From assembly GCA_016209665.1 (NCBI GenBank), contig JACQVT010000125.1, positions 1 through 16,218 of the forward strand: 16,218 nt of DNA. The letters run 5' to 3'. Below, piece after piece: positions 5,913 through 13,159 of the stretch. Under the pieces are notes generated by a model, which was given only the letters and a program-made list of their open reading frames with translations, searched no databases and had not been told where the DNA came from. Source of the stretch: Planctomycetota bacterium. Its GTDB lineage: Bacteria > Planctomycetota > Phycisphaerae > UBA1845 > PWPN01. Position 1 is the stretch's first letter. Each line of letters opens with the position of its first letter. The position numbers and the translations under genes were made by a program.

Positions 5913-8444
5913 TCACAGCTTGCCGGCAGGCTTGATCGCGTCGCGGTTGCCGATGCGGACGACCTGCGGCGCGGGCAAGGTGTCGGTCCAGGCCACGCGA
6001 TAGGCGATGCCCGGCAGCAGATCGAAGCAGTTGTCGGCCAGGGGCAGCTCCCCGTCCACGTCCAGACACACCCCCCAGGCGAACGGGTCGGACTTCAACG
6101 TCAACGCTCCGCTCTTGCGGGCGAGCGAAATTCGCGGCTCGACGAACTCCAAATCCTTGAATCGCTCGACGAACACCCGGTGCTGGGCCAACGTTCGGCC
6201 GCCTTCGCTCAGGACTGCGAACGCGCCGGACCGGAGGGGACTGAGCCTCGTCCACTCGCCGCGATTGAAGCGGGCCACGGGCGTCGAGGCGTTGGCGGGC
6301 AGCGTCACCGCTTGACGACGATCGACCGGCAGCCCGCCGGCGAGCAGGAACAGGCCGTACCGCAACTCGCCCGACCAGGGCGTCGGCGAATCGTTGACGC
6401 CGTACACGACGACTTCCTCGGGCTCGGCGACCACGACCACCGTCACCGGCTGGAACGCCCGCCGCACCGGGTGATACGCGAGCTTACGGCGGCGGTAGTA
6501 ATCGACGATCGTCCAGCCGTGCGTGACGGGCCACGAGTCGTTGTACATCCAGAACACCGCCGCCGCGCTGCTGAACATCCGCCGCCGATAGTTGTTGATG
6601 AACTCGGTCAGCCCCTCGGCGTGCAGCAGGGCGCTGCAAAAGGCGTAGTCCTCCCACTCCATCGCCAGCGGGTCGCGGCCGAGCCACGTCCGGACGGTGT
6701 CGTAGGCTCGACCCAGGCGGCCGGGCCGTGAATCCGTGCAGGCGATCGGGTTATCGTGATGGTCCCAGCTCGCAGACAGGAGGTGCCGTTCGTTCTCGGG
6801 CAGGAACTGCCGAAGCGTGGCCGGCGGCGAAAGGCCCAGCACGCCGCCCTCGTTGGGAAACCGGTCCACGAACGTGCGGTACGCCCACAGATCGGCCCCG
6901 CCAGGTGCCAGGATACTGACGCCCCAGGGATGCTGGTCGCCCACCGTCGGATCGTTGGGCATCTTGTAGTCGGGCGACCACGGCGAACTCAGCCAGTGCA
7001 CGGCGGCCGGGTTCTCCTCCCGGACGATCCTGGGGATGTCACGGTGGAACAGCGCATAGTGCGGATGGGCCCTCGGCTTGTCTTCGAAGCCCCACGCCCA
7101 ATCGCCCCATTCGATCTCGTTGTTGCCGCACCAGACCACCAGCGACGGGTGATGGGCCAGCTCGCGGACGCCGTAGGTCACCTCGCGGCGGACCTCGGCC
7201 ACGAACGCCGGATCGTCCCCGGGGTACTTCGAGCAGGCGAACAGGAAATCGTGCCACAGCAGCACGCCCATCTCGTCGCAGGCGTCGCACAACGCGTGGT
7301 CCGCGTAGATGCCTCCGCCCCACACCCGCAGGAGGTTGAAGTTGGCCTCGACGGCCATCCCGATGAGCTGCCGATAGCGCTGCGGCGTGACCGTGCTGTA
7401 CATCAGGTCAGGGGGGACCCAGTTGCCGCCCTTGCAGAAGATCGGCCGGTTGTTGATCCGCAGGATGCAGTACCGCCCGGTCTCAGGATGCGGCGACTGA
7501 TCGATCTCGACGCGGCGCACCCCGGTGCGGCGGGTGGCCTCCAGGCGCTGCCCTCCGCCCTCGATGGTTACGTCGATGGTATGCAGGAACTGTTCCCCGT
7601 GGCCGACGGGCCACCACAGGCGGGGCTGGTCGATCCGCAGCCTGAGTTCGAGGCGGTTCTCGCCGGGCTGGATGGTGACGGCGGCCGAGTGCTTGTGCGC
7701 CGTCCCGTGGACGGCCGCGCCGAAGACGGCCTCGACCGGCGTCGACCCCGTGCCCTCGACGGTCGCCCGCACGAACAGGGTGGCGGCGGCGAGGTCCGCG
7801 TCCGGCACCGCCAGCACGCTCACTTGATCGAGCCGTAGCGGCCTCGACCATTCCAGTCGCACGTCGCCCAGAATACCCACGTTCACCAGCCGCGGGTTCC
7901 AGTCCCAGCCGCACTGATACGCCGGCTTGCGGAGGAACACCCGGCGGGTCAACAACTCCATCGGGTGCGACCAGTACTCGCCGGCGGGTTTGTCCGCAGC
8001 GCTGTGCATCCCCGCGCTCAGCTTGACGACCAGCAGGTTCTCGCCCGCCCGGAGCTTGCCGCTCACGTTCAGGCGGGCCGGCCGATGGGCGTTGGCGTGC
8101 TGGCCGATCGGCTCGCCGTTCAGCCAGAATTCCGCCTCGTACTCCAGGCGGTCGAACACCAGCCACGCCGGCTCGCCAAGCGCCTCGGCCGGAGCGCTGA
8201 AGCAGTGCCGGTAGACCCAGAACTGCTCCTCGACCCAGCGGGCCTTCAGCGAGTTCATGCCGACATTGGGATCGTCGACCAGGCCGGCCTCCATGAGCAC
8301 CTGGTGGATCGGCGCCGGCACCCTGGCCGGCAGCAACCGCCGGCCCCGCAACTCCGGGGCCGTGTAGTGGGCAGGGTCCATGAGGGGCAGCCCCTCCGCA
8401 TAGGTCAGGCCCCAAGTGCCGTTGAGACTCATCGAACCGGCCAT
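5913..8444 (-). CDS. Glycoside hydrolase family 2, beta-mannosidase-like
   Basis: This 843-aa protein has the full GH2 layout. Residues about 1-195 are a jelly-roll sugar-binding domain (LNGTWGL, RLEYEAEFWLNGEPIG, CGWDWNPRLV). About 200-310 are an Ig-like domain, and about 315-640 the catalytic TIM barrel, followed by C-terminal beta-sandwich regions. Beta-mannosidase hallmarks are NRPIFCKGGNWVPPD (332-346), LLRVWGGGIY (371-380) and WHDFLFACSKYP (397-408). The acid/base is E443 in WCGNNEIEW and the nucleophile is probably E532 in FPNEGGVLG. Family members release terminal beta-linked mannose. No signal peptide is visible, so it probably acts in the cytoplasm on imported oligosaccharides. The start at 8444 (MAGSM) is preferred because the jelly roll begins right after it; ATG 8432 is possible, and ATG 8513 overlaps a likely -10 box. 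It converges with the 5687-5881 gene, 31 bases away. Confidence 0.88.
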   Translation of the reverse strand: MAGSMSLNGTWGLTYAEGLPLMDPAHYTAPELRGRRLLPARVPAPIHQVLMEAGLVDDPNVGMNSLKARWVEEQFWVYRHCFSAPAEALGEPAWLVFDRLEYEAEFWLNGEPIGQHANAHRPARLNVSGKLRAGENLLVVKLSAGMHSAADKPAGEYWSHPMELLTRRVFLRKPAYQCGWDWNPRLVNVGILGDVRLEWSRPLRLDQVSVLAVPDADLAAATLFVRATVEGTGSTPVEAVFGAAVHGTAHKHSAAVTIQPGENRLELRLRIDQPRLWWPVGHGEQFLHTIDVTIEGGGQRLEATRRTGVRRVEIDQSPHPETGRYCILRINNRPIFCKGGNWVPPDLMYSTVTPQRYRQLIGMAVEANFNLLRVWGGGIYADHALCDACDEMGVLLWHDFLFACSKYPGDDPAFVAEVRREVTYGVRELAHHPSLVVWCGNNEIEWGDWAWGFEDKPRAHPHYALFHRDIPRIVREENPAAVHWLSSPWSPDYKMPNDPTVGDQHPWGVSILAPGGADLWAYRTFVDRFPNEGGVLGLSPPATLRQFLPENERHLLSASWDHHDNPIACTDSRPGRLGRAYDTVRTWLGRDPLAMEWEDYAFCSALLHAEGLTEFINNYRRRMFSSAAAVFWMYNDSWPVTHGWTIVDYYRRRKLAYHPVRRAFQPVTVVVVAEPEEVVVYGVNDSPTPWSGELRYGLFLLAGGLPVDRRQAVTLPANASTPVARFNRGEWTRLSPLRSGAFAVLSEGGRTLAQHRVFVERFKDLEFVEPRISLARKSGALTLKSDPFAWGVCLDVDGELPLADNCFDLLPGIAYRVAWTDTLPAPQVVRIGNRDAIKPAGKL

Positions 8445-8511
8445 GCTCGTGCGTACTCCGTCTCGGGCCGGCCCAGGTCGATCGCGTGGTGCCGCCACGG
8501 CCCGAAACAAC

Positions 8512-8517
8512 ATTCTA
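8512..8517 (-). promoter_or_regulatory. Possible -10 box of the GH2 gene
   Basis: Read on the minus strand this is TAGAAT (5 of 6 to TATAAT), within CATGTAGAATG, 68 bases before the chosen start at 8444. No good -35 is seen at 16-18 bases. A near-identical CATAGAATG precedes the glycosidase gene at 14701. If real, the mRNA would begin near 8505, excluding the ATG at 8513 as a start. Confidence 0.35.
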
Positions 8518-8594
8518 CATGATTGAACGAGAAAATGCTCGCCTCAAGTCAGGTGTCCGGACCGAAATTGGGCCTAGTGAACCGATTTAACAGC

Positions 8595-10097
8595 TCATTG
8601 CCCGCAGGTCGGAGGTACCGCAAGCCCGGGGCCGCCGTAGCAGGCATGGAAGGCGTCGAAGTCGGCGGAGTCGATGGTACCGCTGCCGTCGCGGTCGAAA
8701 CACGCGCAGCCGGCGGTATAAGGCTCCTCCCCGGAATAACAGAGCTGCAAGTCGGCGAAATCGGTCTGGTCCACGTCGCCGTCGCGGTCACTATCGGCGA
8801 AGGGAACGGGACAGTTGACGCCGATCACGTTGACGGTCACCTGGATGGTATCGTCGCCGTCGAGCGAGCCGGTGCCCGCCCCCTGGTTGGTCAGGTCGAG
8901 GTTGTCGATGGTGATCGTCCCGGTCTTGACGCCGGCTGTGGCCGTGGTATCGGCCGGCAGACCTACCGCCAGCACCCGGCTCCCCGCGTTGTGGCCGAAG
9001 GCGTTGTTCCGGCCGGCAACGTCGCAGGTGGCGATGCCCGAGACCGTGGCCGCGTAATAGGTCGGGGCCGTACCCGCCTTGTTCAGCGTGACGCCCTGCG
9101 GGGCAGGCAACGCCGCCCCGACCGCCAGCGTGCCGAAATCAATCAACAGCGAGGACGCTCCGTCCGCCGGCAGTGAGGCCCCGACGTACAGCGTGCTGTC
9201 GTTGGGAGCCTCGCCGAAGATCGCCCACACATACTCGGGATGATCGATGAACGGGTTGCGGTTGCCCTGGTAATACGCCGGATTGTCGACGCTGCTGAAC
9301 AGCAGATGGTTGCGCCGCTGCTCGAACGCCGACGGCACGTCCTGGTAGTGCCACACCAGCAAGGCGGCCTTGTCCCCGAGTTGGTTCGTCCCGTTCAGCC
9401 CGTTGGTCAACTCCAGGTCGAAGGTGTTGGGCTCGCCGCCGTCGTACCGGACGGCCATGTAGAAGCCCACCCGGGCCACGTCCCCGGTGTCGTTCCCGAC
9501 GTCGGGGTTGCCGGGACGGTCGGCGTCGCCGGGATACCAGTACGAGCCCACGTGGCCGTAGGTGCCGGAACTGCTCGGCGTGCCGAACGGATTGTTGCCC
9601 CGCGACGAGTTGATGCTGGGGTTGCACCCCGTCAGTTGGAACATGTCGCTGTAGTCCGGCCCGCTGCTGCCCAGGCCGATGCTGTCGGGCCAGCGGTGCT
9701 CGCGGTTCCAGGTAGCGCCGCTGTCCCAGGCGCCGGGCACCGAGGCCCCGTTGTAGGCCAAAATGATGTTGCCTGGCTGGTCGGGGTCGCCGTCCACGAT
9801 CGGCAGGGCCTGGCGTGCCTGGTCATACGTTCGCACGCGGTGACCGTAGCCGTTGGGCACGAACGTCCCGCCCGGACCCGTCCGCGAGTTCCAGTAGTCC
9901 GACGAGATGATCAGGTGCAACTCGCTCTTGAGCGTGGCGACGCTGCCGGTAACGGTGCCGTAGTAGTCCTCGGGCGGCGCGTACTGGGCATACTGCGCCC
10001 GCGCCGACCCGGCCAACCCGATCAGACAGAATACGAAGCCCAACCACCTGGCTGCCCACCCATTGCCGGCGATCGTGCCCCGACGGTAAACGGACAT
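8595..10097 (-). CDS. Secreted endonuclease I family nuclease with C-terminal dockerin
   Basis: This 500-aa protein has a signal peptide (residues about 1-35, LGFVFCLIGLAGSARA). The endonuclease I (EndA/NucM) domain spans about 45-295. It contains the beta-beta-alpha-metal motif WNREHRWP (130-137, general base H134), SDMFQLTGCNPSINSSRGN (150-168) and the family signature RRNHLLF...GNRNPFIDHPEYVW (261-291). Residues about 318-427 form a beta-rich domain (IDFGTLAVGAALPAPQGVTL, then GTITIDNLDLT) seen in planctomycete surface proteins. The end is a type I dockerin-like pair of calcium loops, DSDRDGDVDQTD (435-446) and DRDGSGTIDSAD (468-479). Endonuclease I enzymes cut DNA and RNA non-specifically outside the cytoplasm. 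The dockerin implies attachment to a cohesin-bearing surface or another exoprotein; no cohesin gene is present here. A G-rich stretch precedes the ATG. Confidence 0.88.
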   Translation of the reverse strand: MSVYRRGTIAGNGWAARWLGFVFCLIGLAGSARAQYAQYAPPEDYYGTVTGSVATLKSELHLIISSDYWNSRTGPGGTFVPNGYGHRVRTYDQARQALPIVDGDPDQPGNIILAYNGASVPGAWDSGATWNREHRWPDSIGLGSSGPDYSDMFQLTGCNPSINSSRGNNPFGTPSSSGTYGHVGSYWYPGDADRPGNPDVGNDTGDVARVGFYMAVRYDGGEPNTFDLELTNGLNGTNQLGDKAALLVWHYQDVPSAFEQRRNHLLFSSVDNPAYYQGNRNPFIDHPEYVWAIFGEAPNDSTLYVGASLPADGASSLLIDFGTLAVGAALPAPQGVTLNKAGTAPTYYAATVSGIATCDVAGRNNAFGHNAGSRVLAVGLPADTTATAGVKTGTITIDNLDLTNQGAGTGSLDGDDTIQVTVNVIGVNCPVPFADSDRDGDVDQTDFADLQLCYSGEEPYTAGCACFDRDGSGTIDSADFDAFHACYGGPGLAVPPTCGQ

Positions 10098-10183
10098 CCC
10101 TTGCCCCTCGCGCCGGTCGAGGTGAGAAGACCCAGCCCTGCACCCGTGTGGTTTGGCTGCTTCCCCGACTCACTGTGTGCGCG

Positions 10184-10213
10184 ATTGTACCGTGCGACCC
10201 GCGCGGCACACAA
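10184..10213 (-). promoter_or_regulatory. Possible promoter of the endonuclease I gene
   Basis: On the minus strand TACAAT (10189-10184) follows TTGTGT (10213-10208) by 18 bases. This matches -10 at 5 of 6 and -35 at 3 of 6. It lies about 87 bases before the start at 10097, implying a 5' leader of about 80 bases. Having its own promoter would separate the nuclease from the upstream thymidylate synthase-like gene. Confidence 0.4.
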
Positions 10214-10225
10214 GCGCAGCGGCGG

Positions 10226-10279
10226 GGGATGAGGGATGAGGGATGAGGGATGAGGGATGGATGAGGGATGGATGAGGAA
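10226..10279. repeat. GGGATGA heptamer tandem repeat
   Basis: Four exact copies of GGGATGA run from 10226 to 10253. Degenerate units with a GGATGGATGA variation continue to about 10279. A second, shorter repetitive stretch (TTCTCCA-like units, about 10319-10341) follows just before the stop of the thymidylate synthase-like gene. The whole lies in the 245-base gap between two co-directional minus-strand genes. It is simple-sequence DNA with no spacers and no open frame I would support. Confidence 0.8.
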
Positions 10280-10342
10280 TGCGCGGCGATGAACGCCGCG
10301 GCTCGCACAGTCTGTCTCCGTTCTCCATTCTCCATTCTCAAT

Positions 10343-11191
10343 TCAACTCGCCGCCGCCTCCAGTTGCCGTTTCCGGCCCCGGACAAGCTGTTTCTTCTCC
10401 TCCGGCATGTCGGGCTCGGCCAACAAAACGTCGCAGCCTTCGACGAAGAAGTCCAGCCCGAACGCCGTGTCCCAGACGCGCTCGGCCGGCGGGCGGCTGG
10501 CGACCATCTTGAGGAACCCCTCGAACTCACAGAAGTAGCTGCCGTAAATGTGGAACGAGTCGGCGACGTGGCAGTACTCGCCCATCTCGACGCCGATGCG
10601 CTCGGCCATCTCCCGCTGCAGCTCGACGAAGGCGAACATGTTCATGAACGCGGCCTTGTAGGCGTCGTTGGACCGCATGTGCACGACCATGTTCAGCCGG
10701 TGGTCTTGGATGCGGAACCACATCCGCTGCAGGCAGGCCGGGTCGGTGATGCCCAGGTCCTCCCACACCTGCCACGTGACCGCCTGGGCCCGGCGGGTGT
10801 AGCCGCACTCCTTCAGCATCGCGACGCACTTGTCGATCTGGTTGAACCGCGTGAAGTCGCCCTTGCCGGCGGGCACGTCGTACTCGAACAGCCGCTGGTG
10901 GTACGTGTACTCCCACTTGCCCTCGGCCGGGTTGATCCAGTGGTCGTGCACGCCGTAGAGCACCTCCGCCCGGTACTTCTCGAGGTCCGGCAGTCCCCCC
11001 GGAAACGCCCGGTGAATCCGCGGCTCGGCCAGCGGCCTGGTCACATGGATCATGGCCACCACGTCGCGGCTGTTGGGGTCCGTCGGCTTGTCGTACTGCG
11101 TCGGGAACCGCTCGCCCTGCTCCCAGCAGGCCATCACCGCCCGCTCCCAGGCCATCGGCAGCGTCTCTTCCACCACGTGAATCGTCTTCAT
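10343..11191 (-). CDS. Thymidylate synthase-family protein (ThyA fold, divergent)
   Basis: This 282-aa protein follows the C-terminal two-thirds of thymidylate synthase. YTRRAQAVTW (131-140) matches the phosphate-binding double Arg (R133, R134). DPACLQRMWFRI (150-161) holds the candidate catalytic Cys153. HMRSNDAYKAAFMN (171-184) matches the RSxD...N motif, with N184 where ThyA has its dUMP-recognising Asn. ADSFHIYG (210-217) matches the D..HxY motif. The first 125 residues are unlike E. coli ThyA. ThyA methylates dUMP with methylene-tetrahydrofolate; relatives include the dCMP and dUMP hydroxymethylases, and this could be one of them. Asn (not Asp) at 184 favours a uracil substrate. The usual Cys-His is Cys-Leu. 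GGAGG (complement of 11197-11201) lies five bases before the ATG at 11191, fixing the start; the frame stays open far upstream only by chance overlap with the preceding gene. Confidence 0.75.
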   Translation of the reverse strand: MKTIHVVEETLPMAWERAVMACWEQGERFPTQYDKPTDPNSRDVVAMIHVTRPLAEPRIHRAFPGGLPDLEKYRAEVLYGVHDHWINPAEGKWEYTYHQRLFEYDVPAGKGDFTRFNQIDKCVAMLKECGYTRRAQAVTWQVWEDLGITDPACLQRMWFRIQDHRLNMVVHMRSNDAYKAAFMNMFAFVELQREMAERIGVEMGEYCHVADSFHIYGSYFCEFEGFLKMVASRPPAERVWDTAFGLDFFVEGCDVLLAEPDMPEEKKQLVRGRKRQLEAAAS

Positions 11192-11210
11192 ACGCACCTC
11201 CGTGCTCATG

Positions 11211-11265
11211 AGGACCGCGTCAACTTGTTGCCGTTCTGCTTGCGTCAACAAGTTGACGCGGTCCT
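11211..11265. repeat. Dispersed palindromic repeat, short copy (55 bp, perfect 20-bp arms)
   Basis: The arms at 11211-11230 and 11246-11265 are exact reverse complements over 20 bases, with a 15-base loop (11231-11245). They share AGGACC...CAACTTGTTGCCGTTCT and GCGTCAACAAGTTGACGCGGTCCT-type ends with the copy at 4381-4477. It nearly fills the 83-base gap between the third zinc-ribbon gene and the thymidylate synthase-like gene, ending 20 bases before that gene's start. Transcribed, it would make a very stable hairpin. There is no U-tract after it, so it is not a classical terminator; it could stabilise or split the message. Confidence 0.85.
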
Positions 11266-11274
11266 GAGCAGCCG

Positions 11275-11889
11275 TCAGCCACAACGCCCCGCGTTCGTCG
11301 GATTCACTCCTCCCGAACCAGCCTGGTATCCGACGCAAACGGTGCCGCACTCGGGACAGATGCCCGAGGTATTCCCGGCGAGATTGTACCCGCAATGCTC
11401 GCAGAGTCCCGCCCACGGTCGCCCGCGACGAGCGTACCAGCCACGCGCAAATAACGCAGGGTAGATGAGAGACAACACGAGCGGGAGCCAGAGTCCCACA
11501 GAAATCTCGTCCAACTTGCGAAACACGCCGAATCCAGCCCACCCGCCAGAGAAACCCGCAATCCTGTCGCACAACTGGGGGGTCCCGATCTCGCGACGAG
11601 TCTCAAACAGGAAGAAGTTCCTCTCTCGTTTCCAATTCGGGTGCTGCCACATCAGGTCCGGATCGGCCGCCGACTCCACGGCAACCTCCAAGGCCCCCTT
11701 TCGCAAGCTCACCGCCAGGTCCACGTCTGGTCGACGAACAGTCTGCCTGGTTGTCGGACCTGCACCGATGAAGGTTCGCCCATTCAGTCTCGCCCAGATC
11801 AGTATGTCCCGATGATAGCTCGATGGCCACGCGACAGCCGTGGCCACCGTGAGGAGGAGACAAATCAGCAACATCGTCTTGCGGATCAT
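11275..11889 (-). CDS. Zinc-ribbon membrane protein, third tandem paralogue
   Basis: This 204-aa protein of unknown function is the last of three tandem relatives. It has an N-terminal transmembrane helix (about 4-21), then SYHRDILIWARLNG and an extracytoplasmic region of about 100 residues. A second transmembrane segment follows (about 131-150, SVGLWLPLVLSLIYPALFARG), then Arg-rich residues. A zinc ribbon CEHCGYNLAGNTSGICPECG has C163, C166, C178 and C181. The Cys ribbon should lie on the cytoplasmic side if the loop is outside. It is closely similar to the preceding paralogue over the first 60 residues (WARLxGRxFxGAGPTTRQT), less so in the middle. Its start overlaps the previous stop in ATGA. 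The C-terminal tail (NPTNAGRCG) differs from the tails of the other two copies. The ribbon type is common in planctomycete proteins; its role is unknown. Confidence 0.72.
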   Translation of the reverse strand: MIRKTMLLICLLLTVATAVAWPSSYHRDILIWARLNGRTFIGAGPTTRQTVRRPDVDLAVSLRKGALEVAVESAADPDLMWQHPNWKRERNFFLFETRREIGTPQLCDRIAGFSGGWAGFGVFRKLDEISVGLWLPLVLSLIYPALFARGWYARRGRPWAGLCEHCGYNLAGNTSGICPECGTVCVGYQAGSGGVNPTNAGRCG

Positions 11890-12518
11890 GACTCGCCCAA
11901 CGCCTGCCGCGAGGATTGAACAGACCCATCACTCCTTGAATTGCTCCCCTGCCTGAGACACACGACTCCGCATTCGGGACAGACTGCCGAGGTATTCCCA
12001 GCAAGATTGTACCCGCAGTGTTCGCAGAGTTCCTCTCGCAACCGCCCGCGACGGACGTGCCAGCCGCGCGCGAGTAAGCCAGGGTAGATGAGTAGCAACA
12101 CCAGTGGGAGCCAGAGTCCAACAGAAACCTCTTTCAACTCGTGAAGAGGACCATAGTAGGTTTCCTCACCGGTGTAACCCACGAGCCTGTCGGACAGTTC
12201 GGGCGGTCCTATCCAGCGGCGGGTTCTGAACAAGATGAAACACCTCTCGCTTACAGGGGATGCCGTACCCGACCAGCTGACGTTATCGCGAATTACTGGA
12301 GACTCGCTGGCGAACTCCAGAACTCCTCTCCGCACGCTCACCGCCGTGTCCACATCGGACTGGTGAATGGTCTGCCTGGTCGTCGGACCCGCCCCGACAA
12401 AGACGCGTCCATCCAGTCTCGCCCAGATCAGTATGTCCCAACGATAACTCATTCCCCACAAAACTGGAGTGGCAATAGCGAGGACCGAACAAACCAGCAG
12501 CATCGCTTTTCGGATCAT
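11886..12518 (-). CDS. Zinc-ribbon membrane protein, second tandem paralogue
   Basis: This 210-aa paralogue has the same order of parts: transmembrane helix (about 4-22), SYRWDILIWARLDGRVFVGAG (from about 24), a loop of about 90 residues, a second transmembrane segment (about 131-151, SVGLWLPLVLLLIYPGLLARG) and a zinc ribbon (C165, C168, C180, C183). The tail VQSSRQALGES nearly repeats the tail of the first paralogue (VQSSRQTLSEP). The DNA around the two internal junctions is alike too (for example CTGCCGCGAGGATTGAACAG on the plus strand near both). This indicates duplication of a unit of about 630 bp spanning one gene's end and the next gene's start. ATGA overlaps on both sides and no strong ribosome site point to coupled translation. 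Function unknown. Confidence 0.72.
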   Translation of the reverse strand: MIRKAMLLVCSVLAIATPVLWGMSYRWDILIWARLDGRVFVGAGPTTRQTIHQSDVDTAVSVRRGVLEFASESPVIRDNVSWSGTASPVSERCFILFRTRRWIGPPELSDRLVGYTGEETYYGPLHELKEVSVGLWLPLVLLLIYPGLLARGWHVRRGRLREELCEHCGYNLAGNTSAVCPECGVVCLRQGSNSRSDGSVQSSRQALGES

Positions 12519-13150
12519 GGCTCGCTCAAAGTCTGCCGCGAGGATTGAACAGGAGCCTCACGCCTTGGTACGCTCCTCTGGCCGAGAACGGCGGCTCCGC
12601 ACTCGGGGCAGACTCCCGAGGTATTCCCGGCGAGATTGTAGCCGCAATGCAGGCATAGTCCTCTGCTGGGTCGCCGGCGACGAATGAGCCAGGCCCTGAA
12701 CGCCACCCCAGGATAGACCATAAACACCACGAACGGCCCCCATAGTCGTAGATCGAAGCCGGTCATTCGCCTGCCCTCGGTACGCCCGAGATTGACGGCA
12801 ATCTCTCCACCGGAGAGGGAGAAGAAACGCAACAGGAGCAACTCCGTGTCACGGTTCTCCTTTGCTTTCGCGATGACCGCGGGAGGCGAGAATCTGAGGT
12901 AGGTGTACGTCGAATGCGAACGGTAGCGAATCGCCCCGCGATGGAGGGTCAGAGTCTTCTGCGGCGCCCTGAAAAAGACCATCTCGCCCGGAGAATTCGG
13001 GTCATCGCTCTTCAACCGCGCCAAGGGTTTTCGGGCGGCGTCGCCCAGATCGGTCCAACAGATGATGTCGTGATAATAGCTGAACACCCACAGCGCGGCG
13101 GTGCCAACCGCGAGGATAAGGCTCGCCAGAAACAAGCCCTTGCGCAACAT
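12515..13150 (-). CDS. Zinc-ribbon membrane protein, first and most divergent tandem paralogue
   Basis: This 211-aa protein opens the triplet, 9 bases after the Tat glycosidase-like gene. Its N-terminus (MLRKGLFLASLILAVGTAAL, a transmembrane helix at about 5-24) and the following SYYHDIICW match the other two. The central loop (about 35-130) is different in sequence and slightly longer. A second transmembrane segment lies at about 136-155 (LWGPFVVFMVYPGVAFRAWL). It is followed by RRRRPSR and the zinc ribbon CLHCGYNLAGNTSGVCPECG (C166, C169, C181, C184). The end VQSSRQTLSEP is shared with the second paralogue. The pattern looks like one ancestral gene duplicated twice, with this copy oldest. 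Base composition in this triplet is less GC-rich than in the upstream gene. Function unknown. Confidence 0.72.
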   Translation of the reverse strand: MLRKGLFLASLILAVGTAALWVFSYYHDIICWTDLGDAARKPLARLKSDDPNSPGEMVFFRAPQKTLTLHRGAIRYRSHSTYTYLRFSPPAVIAKAKENRDTELLLLRFFSLSGGEIAVNLGRTEGRRMTGFDLRLWGPFVVFMVYPGVAFRAWLIRRRRPSRGLCLHCGYNLAGNTSGVCPECGAAVLGQRSVPRREAPVQSSRQTLSEP

Positions 13151-13159
13151 GGTCGTCGC

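Noticed and set aside
6756..7838. Plus-strand frame of 360 codons inside the GH2 gene
   Set aside because: The opposite strand carries unmistakable GH2 motifs across the whole stretch; this frame is low-complexity Arg/Gly/Val-rich text.
10226..10279. CRISPR-like array
   Set aside because: Units are 7 bases, contiguous, without spacers, and no cas genes are present.
9823..10530. Minus-strand frame containing repeated Ser-Ile-Pro-His-Pro units
   Set aside because: The peptide repeats are just the translated GGGATGA array; the frame overlaps two real genes in the wrong phase.
10268..11464. Plus-strand frame of 398 codons opposite the thymidylate synthase-like gene
   Set aside because: It crosses gene ends, the hairpin and the simple repeat. 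The ThyA motifs lie on the other strand.
11192..11572. Possible 127-residue N-terminal extension of the thymidylate synthase-like protein
   Set aside because: The frame is open but runs through the hairpin and out of frame through the zinc-ribbon gene. The GGAGG site five bases before 11191 fixes the start.
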